A stretch of 64,000 bases of DNA from Candidatus Aegiribacteria sp. (GCA_023138735.1 JAGLOY010000013.1:1-64000); one strand, 5' to 3'. Positions 40,153-50,502 are shown, counted from the stretch's first letter. Notes: a model not told the origin generated them from the letters alone. Numbers and translations: made by a program.

Positions 40153-41193
40153 CTAAATCATTCGGTATTTGTAGATAATTCCATCATCGTACGCAACGGT
40201 GTAGATATCATCACCATCAACGTTGATGAACATATTTCTTTCAGCTTCCGAAGGGGTCCGGGTGTAGAAGTAACCAGCCGGTTCGCCGTCATCGGTACTG
40301 AACACATCAACCCTGTACCCTCTTTCGTCTCCCCCCTGGGCCCAGAGCACATATACTCGATCACCTTCAACATCCAGATCCCAGATAACCGGAGTAATCG
40401 TTGAGCCTTCATTACTGTCGGTGAAGTAGGCTTCGAAGGGGCAGGGACCGTCAACCGACCACACGAACACCCCGGTAGAATCGTATTTATTTACCCTGTA
40501 GTCTCCAGCACTTGAGTAATACAAAGCGAGATCGTCGTCCGTGTCAATAACGCATGACATTAGCACCATCTTCTCTCCATAGCTCATATTTTTCATATCA
40601 GCATCAAAATGCCCGATCTCCCTTATAACTTCACCATTCACATCTATCAAAGTTACAGCCGGAGATTCAGTAGAGTTAATCAAGCCCACTCCCCATGGAA
40701 ATCCATTGATGTAAATCCGATTTGTGTCGACGGCTGCTATATCGAAAATCTGTCCCATATCCGTGGTTATTCCTGCGAAGTAACTGCCATCGTTATGAAA
40801 TATCTCGATCCGGTCAGGGTGGTTTATTGTGTAAACATGCCCGGATTCATCGATATCGAAGTTGAAATACAGCATATGGAATTCACCAGGGCCCTCGCCT
40901 GGTCTCCCGAACTCGTAAAGGAAATCACCTTCTGAGCTGAAAACAAGGATCTTCATACTGACAAAGTCCAGTACGAAGAGCTTTCCCTCGCTGTCAACAG
41001 ACAGATTAATCGGGGTGAAGCAATGATTGAGATCGGCGTTCCCGTCGATTACCATGGTCTGTTCAAGGGTTATAATTGTCTCAACAGGATCGGAGCCTCC
41101 GCATGATATGCTTGAGATCGTTATAGCTGCCACAGCACAATTGCGAATGGCTATATATCCATCGGGAAGAGGTTTTCTCAATTTACTGAACAT
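40153..41193 (-). CDS. 6-bladed beta-propeller (NHL-like) lipoprotein
   Basis: SSISCGGSDP lipobox; LFVLDFVSMKILVFSSEGDFLYEFGRPGEGPGEF. Confidence 0.8.
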   Translation of the reverse strand: MFSKLRKPLPDGYIAIRNCAVAAITISSISCGGSDPVETIITLEQTMVIDGNADLNHCFTPINLSVDSEGKLFVLDFVSMKILVFSSEGDFLYEFGRPGEGPGEFHMLYFNFDIDESGHVYTINHPDRIEIFHNDGSYFAGITTDMGQIFDIAAVDTNRIYINGFPWGVGLINSTESPAVTLIDVNGEVIREIGHFDADMKNMSYGEKMVLMSCVIDTDDDLALYYSSAGDYRVNKYDSTGVFVWSVDGPCPFEAYFTDSNEGSTITPVIWDLDVEGDRVYVLWAQGGDERGYRVDVFSTDDGEPAGYFYTRTPSEAERNMFINVDGDDIYTVAYDDGIIYKYRMI

Positions 41194-41398
41194 CAAACCC
41201 CCATTTCAACTAAAAACACGATAAGAAACTCTTTGCTACCTACCTTCAATCTGTATAATCAGACAGGTATAGTCAAACGACATCCCGGACCTGATACTGC
41301 GTTATAACTCAGCTTGCTTGCAATGATTTAAATATGTAGAATATAATCGGTTGTGAGTATGCTTCTGAAGTTTATGCGTATTTACGAGGGGAGATAAT

Positions 41399-42394
41399 AT
41401 GCTGCGTGTCAGCTTGATTTCTATAGTTGTATTTATGCTCGCATGTTCAGATTCAACTGGACCATCACACATCGAATATTCCATGATATCCATTATCGAT
41501 ACCAGTAGCGGAGCCATATCCGATGAAATAGTTATGGACGGTAGCTCAAGGATGTGCATTTCCCCAGATGGCAGTTACCTGTACATCGCTCAGTATTGGG
41601 GGGATGATATAGTACAGGTAGACTGTCTTACACATTCCGTGAGTGGAAGCCTGAATTTTTTAGAACCATACGATTTTTGCAGTGATCTCTGTCTGAATGA
41701 TCAGGGAAATGAACTCTATGCCCGTTGCGGCAGTAGGATATTCATTATTGATGTGCAATCACTAACTGTCAGAGATTCCATTTATTCTGATATTCCGGGC
41801 ATTGGCAGAATCACACACAGGCCCGGAACAGACCTGATTTACGCATCCTTTTACATCTCAAATAGCCTTACAGGGATTTATGTAATCGACGTTGTTCAAT
41901 GCGAGGTTGTTGATACATTTGATTACTGGACATCGAATCTAGCTTTTTCTGAAACCGGAAACGATCTCTATATTTCCGATGGACAAACAATCAAACGTCT
42001 GGATCCAGACCTCGGCACCCAGCTTGCATCTTACAATGTGAATGAAAATGTCAGCGGGATATGTCTCGATCCCGTTTCAAATACCGTATATGCTTCCTGG
42101 CATGGCTTCAACAGTATAGGAGGGGGTGTAGTCTCCATGGATGGGAATTCCCTGTCATTACAGGATTCAGTGACTATCGATTATGGTGCAAGTTTCTTGT
42201 GCCATCTTCCGGTGAAGGATAACCTATACCTTGGAATCCGAAGTACCTTGAACGGCGATAAGGTAATGGTGCTTGACCTGCCCGGTCTGGATATAGTCAA
42301 TGAGATCAGTATTCCGGAAGGTCTGCAGCATATGGTAGCTGATCCGTCGGGCGATTACGTTTACTGCAGCATTGAGTACGCAGTGGATCGTTAA
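41399..42394 (+). CDS. YVTN-like beta-propeller lipoprotein, long paralog
   Basis: Lipobox FMLACSDSTGPS; CISPDGSYLYIAQYWGDDIVQVDC; propeller repeats. Confidence 0.85.
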   Translation: MLRVSLISIVVFMLACSDSTGPSHIEYSMISIIDTSSGAISDEIVMDGSSRMCISPDGSYLYIAQYWGDDIVQVDCLTHSVSGSLNFLEPYDFCSDLCLNDQGNELYARCGSRIFIIDVQSLTVRDSIYSDIPGIGRITHRPGTDLIYASFYISNSLTGIYVIDVVQCEVVDTFDYWTSNLAFSETGNDLYISDGQTIKRLDPDLGTQLASYNVNENVSGICLDPVSNTVYASWHGFNSIGGGVVSMDGNSLSLQDSVTIDYGASFLCHLPVKDNLYLGIRSTLNGDKVMVLDLPGLDIVNEISIPEGLQHMVADPSGDYVYCSIEYAVDR

Positions 42395-42558
42395 CTGAAA
42401 TCTATCAGTCCTGTACTAGCAATGTATGAACCACTCACCATTGCATATGTTGGCTGAAGAGAAGCGTTTGTCATATCTTCATTGAGATAAGAACTTCAGT
42501 ACTGATTGGAAAGGCTCGGTGTGCTGGTCGATCATATCTGGAGCTGAGAGGAGTAGAA

Positions 42559-42774
42559 ATGGCAATGGTAAAGTGTGCCTGGTGTGACGGAAAGGGAATT
42601 GACGACTTTCGGCTCACCTCCCCCTGTAATGTATGCGACGGTGATGGTTACGTTAACGTTCCCGATCCTCCAACAGAGTGCGGACGATGCAGTGGTACAG
42701 GGAAGATAAGGGACAGTTTCAATAATGAATTCGTAAAATGCTCCGGATGCAGAGGATCCGGTTGGGCCAGATGA
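42559..42774 (+). CDS. DnaJ-type zinc-finger small protein
   Basis: CAWCDGKG, CNVCDGDG, CGRCSGTG, CSGCRGSG. Confidence 0.85.
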   Translation: MAMVKCAWCDGKGIDDFRLTSPCNVCDGDGYVNVPDPPTECGRCSGTGKIRDSFNNEFVKCSGCRGSGWAR

Positions 42775-42781
42775 GAGGGAT

Positions 42782-43177
42782 TTGATGAATCACAGAAGAT
42801 TACTGATGCTGATAGTCGCTTGTGTGGCAGCAGGCTTCATGGCCTGCGGGGGAGAAGAACCCCAGGCTGAACAGCAGGTCGAGGAACAGGTTGCAGAAGA
42901 GGTCGAAGAACAGGTTGAGGTAATTGAGCCGGAAATGACCGAAGAAGAGATGGTAGCCTGGGTAATGGAGAACTGCATCTGCCCTCAGTGCCCCAGCTGG
43001 ATTCCCGAAGCCGCTGAGAAAGGCGAGGGTGGCTACTGTGCTGTTGGTATAAGCGCCTGTATCGTCGAAGAGGCTGGCTGTATCTGCCCTGAATGCCCTG
43101 TAACCCTTGAGAAGGATTTATTGTGGGGTTACTACTGCACTCGTGGTTCTGCTGAGGAGATGATGGCACAGGACTAG
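42782..43177 (+). CDS. DUF2769-like Cys-rich lipoprotein
   Basis: AAGFMACGGEEP lipobox; CICPQCPSWIPE...GYCAVGIS...CICPECPVT...GYYCTRG. Confidence 0.8.
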   Translation: MMNHRRLLMLIVACVAAGFMACGGEEPQAEQQVEEQVAEEVEEQVEVIEPEMTEEEMVAWVMENCICPQCPSWIPEAAEKGEGGYCAVGISACIVEEAGCICPECPVTLEKDLLWGYYCTRGSAEEMMAQD

Positions 43178-43400
43178 TAAGTACCGATTCGACTAACTAT
43201 ACTGCTCCGATACACAATTTGAGAAGAAATGGCTGACCTTCTGATTTCGTTCTAAACCCGCATACCGAATAGCCTGAAGGTTATGATTTCTCTCTCAATC
43301 GCTGGGAAACCTCCAGAAACCTTTAGTCTTTTTACTCGGGTGCCGTTGGAGAGCGTCGCATACCCTGGCTGTTAGCATACCACAGATAAAGGAGCGAATC

Positions 43401-43703
43401 ATGATTCTACTGAGGAAGCTGCATCGTTACACCGGCATCACTATCGCCCCTCTGGTGCTAGTGCAGGTGGTGACCGGGTTCCTGCTGCAGATGGACAGCC
43501 TTAACCGTAATGCGCGCCTGCTGCACAACTGGTCGCAGGTCAGCAAATTCGTCGCATTCGCGCTTGCAATCGGGCTCGCATTCATGGTGGTCACTGGCAG
43601 CATCATCTTCATTCAAATGTGGCTCCAGCGTCGAAAGCGCGCCGCCCGTAAGCGGCGGGCAGTGATGACCAGTAACCCTTCAAGCAGAGAAGACACTGAG
43701 TAA
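43401..43703 (+). CDS. Small PepSY-associated-TM-like membrane protein
   Basis: LLRKLHRYTGITIAPLVLVQVVTGFLLQ and second TM; local GC-rich codons. Confidence 0.65.
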   Translation: MILLRKLHRYTGITIAPLVLVQVVTGFLLQMDSLNRNARLLHNWSQVSKFVAFALAIGLAFMVVTGSIIFIQMWLQRRKRAARKRRAVMTSNPSSREDTE

Positions 43704-44605
43704 ACCAGACGATCCTCCCTTTCTCCTTTTCATTCGGAGGAGGAAAGCGCTTCACAATACTCTATTTCCTATGGATAGTTAAGCATCCAGGGATCAGATA
43801 ATAATTAATTTTCAGGTGGAACCTCCACCTGTGTTCTGCTCTATCAACTGTCAGATCCGCAGAATCCTTCTGAATCGGCTACAGCAACCCGAACGGTAGG
43901 GCATGTCGCTTTGCTCATATTTCCAGGATCACAAGTAAAACAGAATCCTGTGAAGTCTTCCTCCCTGTTTTCCGCTTTATCACTCCGGGAATCCCGTTCA
44001 TCAGCTTTTTTCTGAGGGAACCTTCCCTTTCCTCGCATCATCGCCATTCAACCGCCCATCATTCCCATGGGCATCTTAACCTGCATTATATCTCCTTCTC
44101 TTCGGGCCGGTCCCCGGCCTCCTTAAGTCCTCCTCAACCACCACCGGGAGCTGTTGGATCACACTTCCCGGGGCATTCAGTTTCCTCCAGTGCCTGCTCA
44201 ACCAAATTGTCCACCAAAGAACCAATCTCATCCGCTATTTCAGCGTATTCCTCTTCAAATCCTATCTCCAGGAAGAGCTTGATCATCTTTCCTGAAAAGG
44301 AGATTCTTTCTCTCCGGGAAACTCCCGGAAGTATCTTGGTTATTCAACATGGAAGCATTGACAGCATTCGATCAAAGCAAATATCCATTGGGATCTCCAT
44401 TACTATACCTCCTACATTGGATTAATATGCTGATTTCCATCATCGGATGCTAATGATGAGATTCACCTCAATGCACATGAGAGGATTCCAGGATTCTCTC
44501 ACTGCGATGGAGCGGGTGAATAGTGACTCTAGCTCTTAGATCAAAAGTCCGAATCGTGGATTCATCAAAAGAGCAAAAACCCCCTTGAAGGGGGCATTCA
44601 CGATT

Positions 44606-44650
44606 TGGCTGGATGCTTGTCTGAGAGATGGAACACTTCCAGCACCTGAT
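44606..44650. repeat. Type-B TGGCTGGC repeat, diverged copy
   Basis: TGGCTGGATGCTTGTCTGAGAGATGGAACACTTCC after hairpin CCCCCTTGAAGGGGG. Confidence 0.55.
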
Positions 44651-44954
44651 TAGATAATACGGTGCTAAAAAGTAGTGACAGGTCAATCCGTACCTGCCCC
44701 GCCACCGGCCGCGAGCACAACATCATAGGTGCTCTGATACACGCCTGAATTACTGTTGACCCGTCGAAACAGGCGGAGTATGATGTAAATGATTGCTGAC
44801 AATGAGGATTTGGGTCACATAATAGTTTTCAATGAGGTTCCAGGCGATGATGTGTATTCCAGTATCCCATAGCCAGATCTGTGAATCTGTAAGCAGGAAG
44901 AGAATCATACTGGGTTACAGATCATCCGAACACAAACCGGGAGGGATTGAACAG

Positions 44955-45422
44955 ATGAGGAAGTCTACTTTAGTATTCGTGGCAGCCTTCGTACTTGCGA
45001 TCGCCTGTGGTGGTGCTTCCACTCCTGACACCGTAGTGAGACAAGCAATAGACGCCGTGGTGAGCGGTGATGGAGAAGCGCTTGTCGGCTACCTTTCCTC
45101 TGATGGCATTGAGGCTCTCAATGGTCAGGTCGAAGAATTGAAAGCCAATCCGGAGGAAAGTGCCTCTTTCCTGGCAATGATGGGCATCGATGTCACTGCC
45201 GAAGAGGTCGAGAATATGGATGCCGGTGACATGATCACATGGATGCTCCAGAGTGAACTCATGCAGGCTGAATTGCCTGACTTCAGCACCATCGAGATCG
45301 GAGAGCCTGTAATCGAGGGCGAAGATGCCCTTGTTCCCATTGTTCTTGAAGGGGAAAGCGAAGAGGTCGAACTCGTTCTTGAGGACGGAGAATGGAAACT
45401 CAGCGAAATGATGGGAATGTAG
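44955..45422 (+). CDS. Lipoprotein with DUF4878-like fold
   Basis: FVLAIACGGASTPDTVVRQAIDAVVSGDGEALVGYLS...VELVLEDGEWKLSEMMGM. Confidence 0.7.
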   Translation: MRKSTLVFVAAFVLAIACGGASTPDTVVRQAIDAVVSGDGEALVGYLSSDGIEALNGQVEELKANPEESASFLAMMGIDVTAEEVENMDAGDMITWMLQSELMQAELPDFSTIEIGEPVIEGEDALVPIVLEGESEEVELVLEDGEWKLSEMMGM

Positions 45423-45433
45423 GAATTGTCATA

Positions 45434-45460
45434 AAGGGCGCCTAATAAGCGCCCTTCTTT
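45434..45460 (+). terminator. Rho-independent terminator
   Basis: AAGGGCGC-CTAATAA-GCGCCCTT-CTTT right after the CDS. Confidence 0.85.
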
Positions 45461-45467
45461 ATATCCA

Positions 45468-45515
45468 TGGCTGGCCATCTGTATGAGAGTTGGAACACTT
45501 TTGCTATTTGGTTAC
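45468..45515. repeat. Type-B TGGCTGGC repeat
   Basis: TGGCTGGCCATCTGTATGAGAGTTGGAACACTTTTGCTATTTGGTTA. Confidence 0.75.
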
Positions 45516-45938
45516 AGGGAATGGCTCAATAAAAGACCGTAGAGAAAGGAATTGTATTCCGAGCACTGCGCCATTGCCACTAATCCTGATTACGCGAGTC
45601 ATGAACCTCAATGCGAATACCATAGATCTAGCGACGCTCCTTTGCATGCCTGTACGTATTTGGCAAAAAATAATCATATATATGAAATCGAACTCTTACA
45701 GAGGTGAAGGGACTGATCAAGACAGAGTCTTCGGGATTCTACTATGTGGGCTGATCACGCAAACCTGGGCAGAAATGCTTGGAATGTGATGGTTACATCT
45801 TTATCCTGGAGGGCAACTGGAGGGGTCTGAGTCATTGACAAGAGTACTGCGCTACAGCACATTATGCTAGGTTGTGTTGTGGATAGACACCAACTATTCA
45901 TTCACAGAAACAGTAACCGTTTATCGAAGGAGGGGAAG

Positions 45939-47249
45939 ATGAAGAGAGTACAGTCAATTCCATCCATCCTGATGGCTGCATTTTTGATAGCCGTTACAGG
46001 AGGCTTCATAGCCTGCGGTGGGTCACAAGAAGAAGAGATTTTACACCAACCGATTACACCACAGGAAGAGACCACACACCAACCGATAACTTTGCAGCTG
46101 AAAACTTTAATCGAAAACAATCCTGAAATCGGGGAGTTATTGGAAGAGTCCATCGCGAAGGCAAAAGAAGCCAATCCCGATCCTGCAACAAATCCGGTTC
46201 AGAGTTTGGATGACTACTACGCGTACATAGACAGGGCTTCGCAGAGCCTGCCATTTAATATGTGGGACATTTCGACGGAATTATCGATGCGTGATCAGAT
46301 GCTGCAGGGTATCTGTTACCACTATTTCCTGGTAAGCCACCCTTTGCCTGAGCTGGAGAACAAGGGAATGTTCTCCAATTCCCTGCAGTACTACGAACCC
46401 TTTGCTTCCTGGATGCGGGATTTCACCGTAGTCCAGGGGCAGTACATGGATACCGAGGATTCCTGGAGTGAAGAGATCTACCAGAAGATATATGCCGATG
46501 CTGATTTCGGTCTGCAGACAGACTGGTACGAAGATCCGTCCAACTGGAACACCTTCAACAGGTTCTTCTCCAAGTACCTGTCGTCCCCTGACGTACGCCC
46601 CCTTGCATTCCCTGACGATGCATCTGTAGTCGTATCACCGGCGGACTGTGTTCCCCAGGGTGTCTGGAGCATAAGTGCCGATTCCGATATCGAGGTCGAA
46701 GAAGGCCTTGAGGTCAAGCTGTTGACTTATTACAGTATCCACGATCTTCTGAAGTCCGACAGCGAATACAGGGATGCCTTTGTAGGCGGCGTACTCACTC
46801 ATGTATTCCTGAACGTCTACGACTACCATCGCTACCACTTCGCAGTAGGAGGGGAGATCGTAGAGAAAGCGAGCCTTACAAGGAACGTAGCTCTGGAGGT
46901 GTCGTGGGATGAAGAGCAGGATAAATACATCCCTCTCGATACCACCGGATGGCAGTTCTCTCAGACTCTGGGTTACGTAATTGTAGATACCGGGGAATAC
47001 GGACTTGTTGCACTGATTCCTATGGGCATGGCCATGGTATCATCGGTCAATTTCGAGGATGATGTCACCGTGGGCAGTACCCTGGAAAAGGGTGACATGC
47101 TAGGTACCTTCATGTTCGGAGGGTCCGACTTCATAATCCTCTTCCAGGAAGAAGCCGGCTTCGAGATCACTGCGCCTATGTCAAACGATACTGTGTATAC
47201 GCATATCCATATGGGTGAGGAATACGGTCGAATGGGTGGTGCGGAATAG
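45939..47249 (+). CDS. PSD/PsiD-family decarboxylase-like lipoprotein
   Basis: Lipobox GGFIACGGS; WNTFNRFFSKYL; FLNVYDYHRYHFAVGGEIVE; KGDMLGTFMFGGSDFIILF (candidate GGS self-cleavage, Ser codon at 47124). Confidence 0.78.
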   Translation: MKRVQSIPSILMAAFLIAVTGGFIACGGSQEEEILHQPITPQEETTHQPITLQLKTLIENNPEIGELLEESIAKAKEANPDPATNPVQSLDDYYAYIDRASQSLPFNMWDISTELSMRDQMLQGICYHYFLVSHPLPELENKGMFSNSLQYYEPFASWMRDFTVVQGQYMDTEDSWSEEIYQKIYADADFGLQTDWYEDPSNWNTFNRFFSKYLSSPDVRPLAFPDDASVVVSPADCVPQGVWSISADSDIEVEEGLEVKLLTYYSIHDLLKSDSEYRDAFVGGVLTHVFLNVYDYHRYHFAVGGEIVEKASLTRNVALEVSWDEEQDKYIPLDTTGWQFSQTLGYVIVDTGEYGLVALIPMGMAMVSSVNFEDDVTVGSTLEKGDMLGTFMFGGSDFIILFQEEAGFEITAPMSNDTVYTHIHMGEEYGRMGGAE

Positions 47250-47437
47250 TCTAAGACTCTTCACGAGAATTTGCCCGAGCAGTGCCGGGTCTGATAATCT
47301 GACATCCTCGGTTCCAGTATGTCCAGAATTGTGGGTAAACGGCGATCTGGAGGGCAAACGGCGACTCCAACAGGCGCTGTTTCCAGAGGATTTGAAGTAC
47401 TCTCCCGAGAAGGGATATTAGAATCCTGTAAAGCAAA

Positions 47438-47640
47438 AACCTTCAACATCTTAGAGACATCAAAGGCTTCACCATCAAATATGGCTGGCCACCTGTCTGA
47501 GAGTTGGAACACTTTTTGTGCTTGGTTATGCGAAATAGTGAAATAAATATGCCATATTTACAGATGTATGATCTTCTGTGATGTTTCTGAGGAATTCCCC
47601 AGCTTGAGCGATTATGATGAAAAAGCCTGAATAGCTGAAG
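47438..47640. repeat. Module C (CCTTCAACATC...) plus type-B TGGCTGGC repeat, long version
   Basis: CCTTCAACATCTTAGAGAC...TGGCTGGCCACCTGTCTGAGAGTTGGAACACTTTTTGTGCTTGGTTATGCGAAATAGTG...GAGGAATTCCCCAGCTTGAGCGATTATGATGAAAAAGCC, shared with 58264-58411. Confidence 0.8.
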
Positions 47641-47783
47641 AAGTATACGTCATTCATTCTTTCAATACCGAGTAGTATTTAGAACTACATATGATTCATC
47701 TCAGATAATATTGACCTGCTATATGGGAAATAGTATAAACTTACCAGTAAGATTGTTGATCTGTACATGATTGGATTGAAGAA

Positions 47784-48056
47784 ATGAATACTGTAGCCAC
47801 AACAAAAATGTCATCCAAAGGGCAAATTGTTATCCCTGAAGAGATCCGAAAAGCTCTCCATTTGAAGGCCGGGACAAGATTTGTTGTACTGGGTGAGGGA
47901 GATGTAGTTGTTCTTAAAACAATAACTCCACCCTCTTCCGATGAGTTTAAAGAAATAATACTGCGTGCCAGGCAGGCTGCGTATGAATCAGAAATGAAAC
48001 CTGAGAATATACTCGAAACCATTAAAGAAACACGATCCGATAAATACGAGTCGTAG
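47784..48056 (+). CDS. AbrB/MazE-type antitoxin
   Basis: TTKMSSKGQIVIPEEIRKALHLKAGTRFVVLGEGDVVVLK. Confidence 0.9.
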   Translation: MNTVATTKMSSKGQIVIPEEIRKALHLKAGTRFVVLGEGDVVVLKTITPPSSDEFKEIILRARQAAYESEMKPENILETIKETRSDKYES

Positions 48057-48451
48057 TTGACACAAATGTCTTAATATCTGCCATGTTCTTCGGATGTAAA
48101 CCAGGGCAAATTCTTGATGCATGGCAAAAGAAGAAAATAGAATTGGTGATCTCGACGGAAATACTCGCTGAGTATGTCGATGTTCTACATCGAATTGCAG
48201 CGAAGTATTCAAAGGTTGATGTTTCCCAGATAATCACTTTGATTACAAGCTTCGGACTCATTATAGAAGCTCGTGATCTTGAAGAACAAGTCTGTGCGGA
48301 TCCTGATGATGACAAATTCATTGCTGCGGCCCTTGAAAGCTCATCAAAGGTAATATTAACAGGAGACAGTCATTTGCTGGATGTTTCGGGTTATTCAGGT
48401 ATTGAAATGATTCAACCAGCGGAATTTATTGAGAAATATTTGAGTGAATAA
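48044..48451 (+). CDS. PIN-domain toxin (start codon unclear)
   Basis: In-frame RVVVDTNVLISAMFFGCKPGQIL...VISTEILAEYVDVL...DPDDDKFIAAALE...ILTGDSHLLDV; first ATG is 48083 but conserved N-terminus lies upstream after ATA at 48044. Confidence 0.82.
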   Translation: MRVVVDTNVLISAMFFGCKPGQILDAWQKKKIELVISTEILAEYVDVLHRIAAKYSKVDVSQIITLITSFGLIIEARDLEEQVCADPDDDKFIAAALESSSKVILTGDSHLLDVSGYSGIEMIQPAEFIEKYLSE

Positions 48452-48496
48452 ACAAAATTCAGCAGAACGGTGACCAAGGATCTGAAGGAGAAATCT

Positions 48497-49933
48497 CTAG
48501 AGTTTCACGCACCTTCTGACAATTCGATCTTCACTGGTATTTAGTACTACTATATAGCAACCTTCAGGAATCGATTCTTCTGGAGTCCATGTGGTTGTAT
48601 GAGTTCCAGCAGTCTTCCAGCAGCTTTCAACTAATCCCATGCACCTCCCTGAGAGGTCATAGATACTCAACTCAACATGACCGGATTCAGGAAGGCTGTA
48701 TGTGATGCCCAAACTAGAAGAAAAAGGAGAGGGTGAAGCGAAGAGTCCTATGGAGTTGACAGTTTCCTCCGAACCCTCAATCCCCTGCGGGTTCAGCTTG
48801 TTTAGATGGACATGGATATAAAAGTTCGGCACATTTCCACTTACATAAGCGAAGTCGAAATCACCATCGTTGTCGAAGTCAGCTACTGCGCCCTGTCGTG
48901 ATGATGGTATAGCCCCAATAACGAACTCCAGAGGGTCATCAATCAGTAATCCGTTTCCTGAATTGAGCATGGTTATAAGTAACCCCTCACTTCCACAAAA
49001 AAACGCATCGTTGTAACCATCAAGGTCGAAATCCACGGATATGACATGATTAAATGCACAACCACCAATCCATCCTGAACCTGTGATATCAAAGCTACCG
49101 TCACCGTTGCCGAGGAAAGTCCAGACAGTGTTCGATCCCATTCCTTCACCAGCAGTCAATGCTACATCAAGGAACTCATCGTTATCAAGATGAGCTAATG
49201 TGATGTGTCCTCCTGGAATACCGGGACCTGAATAGTAGCCATAGTACCCTCCCCAGGTGACAGTTCCGTCTCCATCGTTGAATAGAACAGACAAGCGTTC
49301 CCAGGCGAGAAGCACGATGTCCAGGTCACCATCAGAATCAAGGTCGGCAATATCAAGAGCACAGGCTCCACAAATCTCCTCATAGATTTTCTCGGCTTCC
49401 TCGAATGTTCCATCACCGTTACCATGGGAATAGTAAACATTCCCCGGACCATTTCCAAGCACGATATCAGGTAAAGTGTCAGCATCGAATAATGCGACAA
49501 CGAAGTTCTCTCCACCGGCATCAATGTTGCTGGTAATTGGTGTTGAAAGATTACCTATTCCATCATTCAACAGTGTATAAATAGAGAGAGAATTCTCACG
49601 CATTACAACAACATCTTGATCTCCATCCAGATCAACATCGCTGGTTTCAAGCCATATTGGGTTAGTTAGCGGTATGGATTGGAACAGATCGAAGGACCCG
49701 TCTCCGTTACCGATGAAGGTTTGTATCTGGTCTTTTGAGAGATCTCCCAGTACCATATCTGGAATAGAATCAGTATTGAAGTTTGCCGAAATCAAGTTAC
49801 ACCACCAGCTTGCGGACAGCTTATACACCCAGTCTGGATCCTGGTCGAACAACCCTGAGGCAAAGACTGAGTGGGATGACAGGATAAGCGGGAGCAGTAT
49901 TACCACTGCTCCCGCTATCGTTGATCGCTTCAT
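48497..49933 (-). CDS. FG-GAP/VCBS repeat secreted protein with T9SS-like C-terminal domain
   Basis: DLDSDGDLDIVLLAW, DFDNDGDFDFAYVSG repeats; tail ASPSPFSSSLGITYSLPESGHVELSIYDLSGRCMG. Confidence 0.88.
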   Translation of the reverse strand: MKRSTIAGAVVILLPLILSSHSVFASGLFDQDPDWVYKLSASWWCNLISANFNTDSIPDMVLGDLSKDQIQTFIGNGDGSFDLFQSIPLTNPIWLETSDVDLDGDQDVVVMRENSLSIYTLLNDGIGNLSTPITSNIDAGGENFVVALFDADTLPDIVLGNGPGNVYYSHGNGDGTFEEAEKIYEEICGACALDIADLDSDGDLDIVLLAWERLSVLFNDGDGTVTWGGYYGYYSGPGIPGGHITLAHLDNDEFLDVALTAGEGMGSNTVWTFLGNGDGSFDITGSGWIGGCAFNHVISVDFDLDGYNDAFFCGSEGLLITMLNSGNGLLIDDPLEFVIGAIPSSRQGAVADFDNDGDFDFAYVSGNVPNFYIHVHLNKLNPQGIEGSEETVNSIGLFASPSPFSSSLGITYSLPESGHVELSIYDLSGRCMGLVESCWKTAGTHTTTWTPEESIPEGCYIVVLNTSEDRIVRRCVKL

Positions 49934-50059
49934 CGGAGCACCAGCACCTTCCGAGTCATGTACATATCATCTCCATCATTATAGTAAGTATATGATATCC
50001 GGAGAGTGATCGAAAGACAAATGAAAATTGTTTGGTGTTGGTAAGCAGGATTTTTGTAT

Positions 50060-50340
50060 TTATAACCGAGCTTTCTCTCTCTTATGCACACTATAAAGCA
50101 AAACGACCCTCAAAGGACCGTTTTAACTAAAAAGTGGCTGGCAGGTAGGGATTCCCTTCGACTCACTGTGCTTGCTCAGGGTAAACTCACCATCTCGGTC
50201 TTTGACCGAGGGTCCGGATCATGAACTTCAGTATAAAAGCAAAATCCCCTTGAAGGGGGCATTCACTTTTATGGCTGGCCACCTGTCTGAGAGTTGGAAC
50301 ACTTTTCGTGCTTGGTTATGCGAAATAGTGCAATAAATAG
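50060..50340. repeat. Mosaic: hairpin module + type-A + hairpin + type-B repeats
   Basis: TTTATAACCGAGCTTTCTCTCTCTTATGCACACTATAAAGCAAAACGACCCTCAAAGGACCGTTTT; TGGCTGGCAGGTAGGGATTCCCTTCGACTC (50135); CCCCTTGAAGGGGG; TGGCTGGCCACCTGTCTGAGAGTTGGAAC (50272). Confidence 0.85.
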
Positions 50341-50502
50341 TCTATATTTTGAATATGAGACATTCAGTAGAGTTTTTGCGAGAATCTAACATTTGGATTG
50401 AACCCACTGAAATGACCACGAATGGGTGAAAATCCAGTATCCTATTTGTTATAGATACGACCCGAGTATGACCTCAGTCAGGGCACTACCGTTAATTCAG
50501 GG

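Noticed and set aside
45490-45789. 99-aa plus-strand ORF
   Set aside because: Starts inside a type-B repeat and shows no protein-like pattern or RBS
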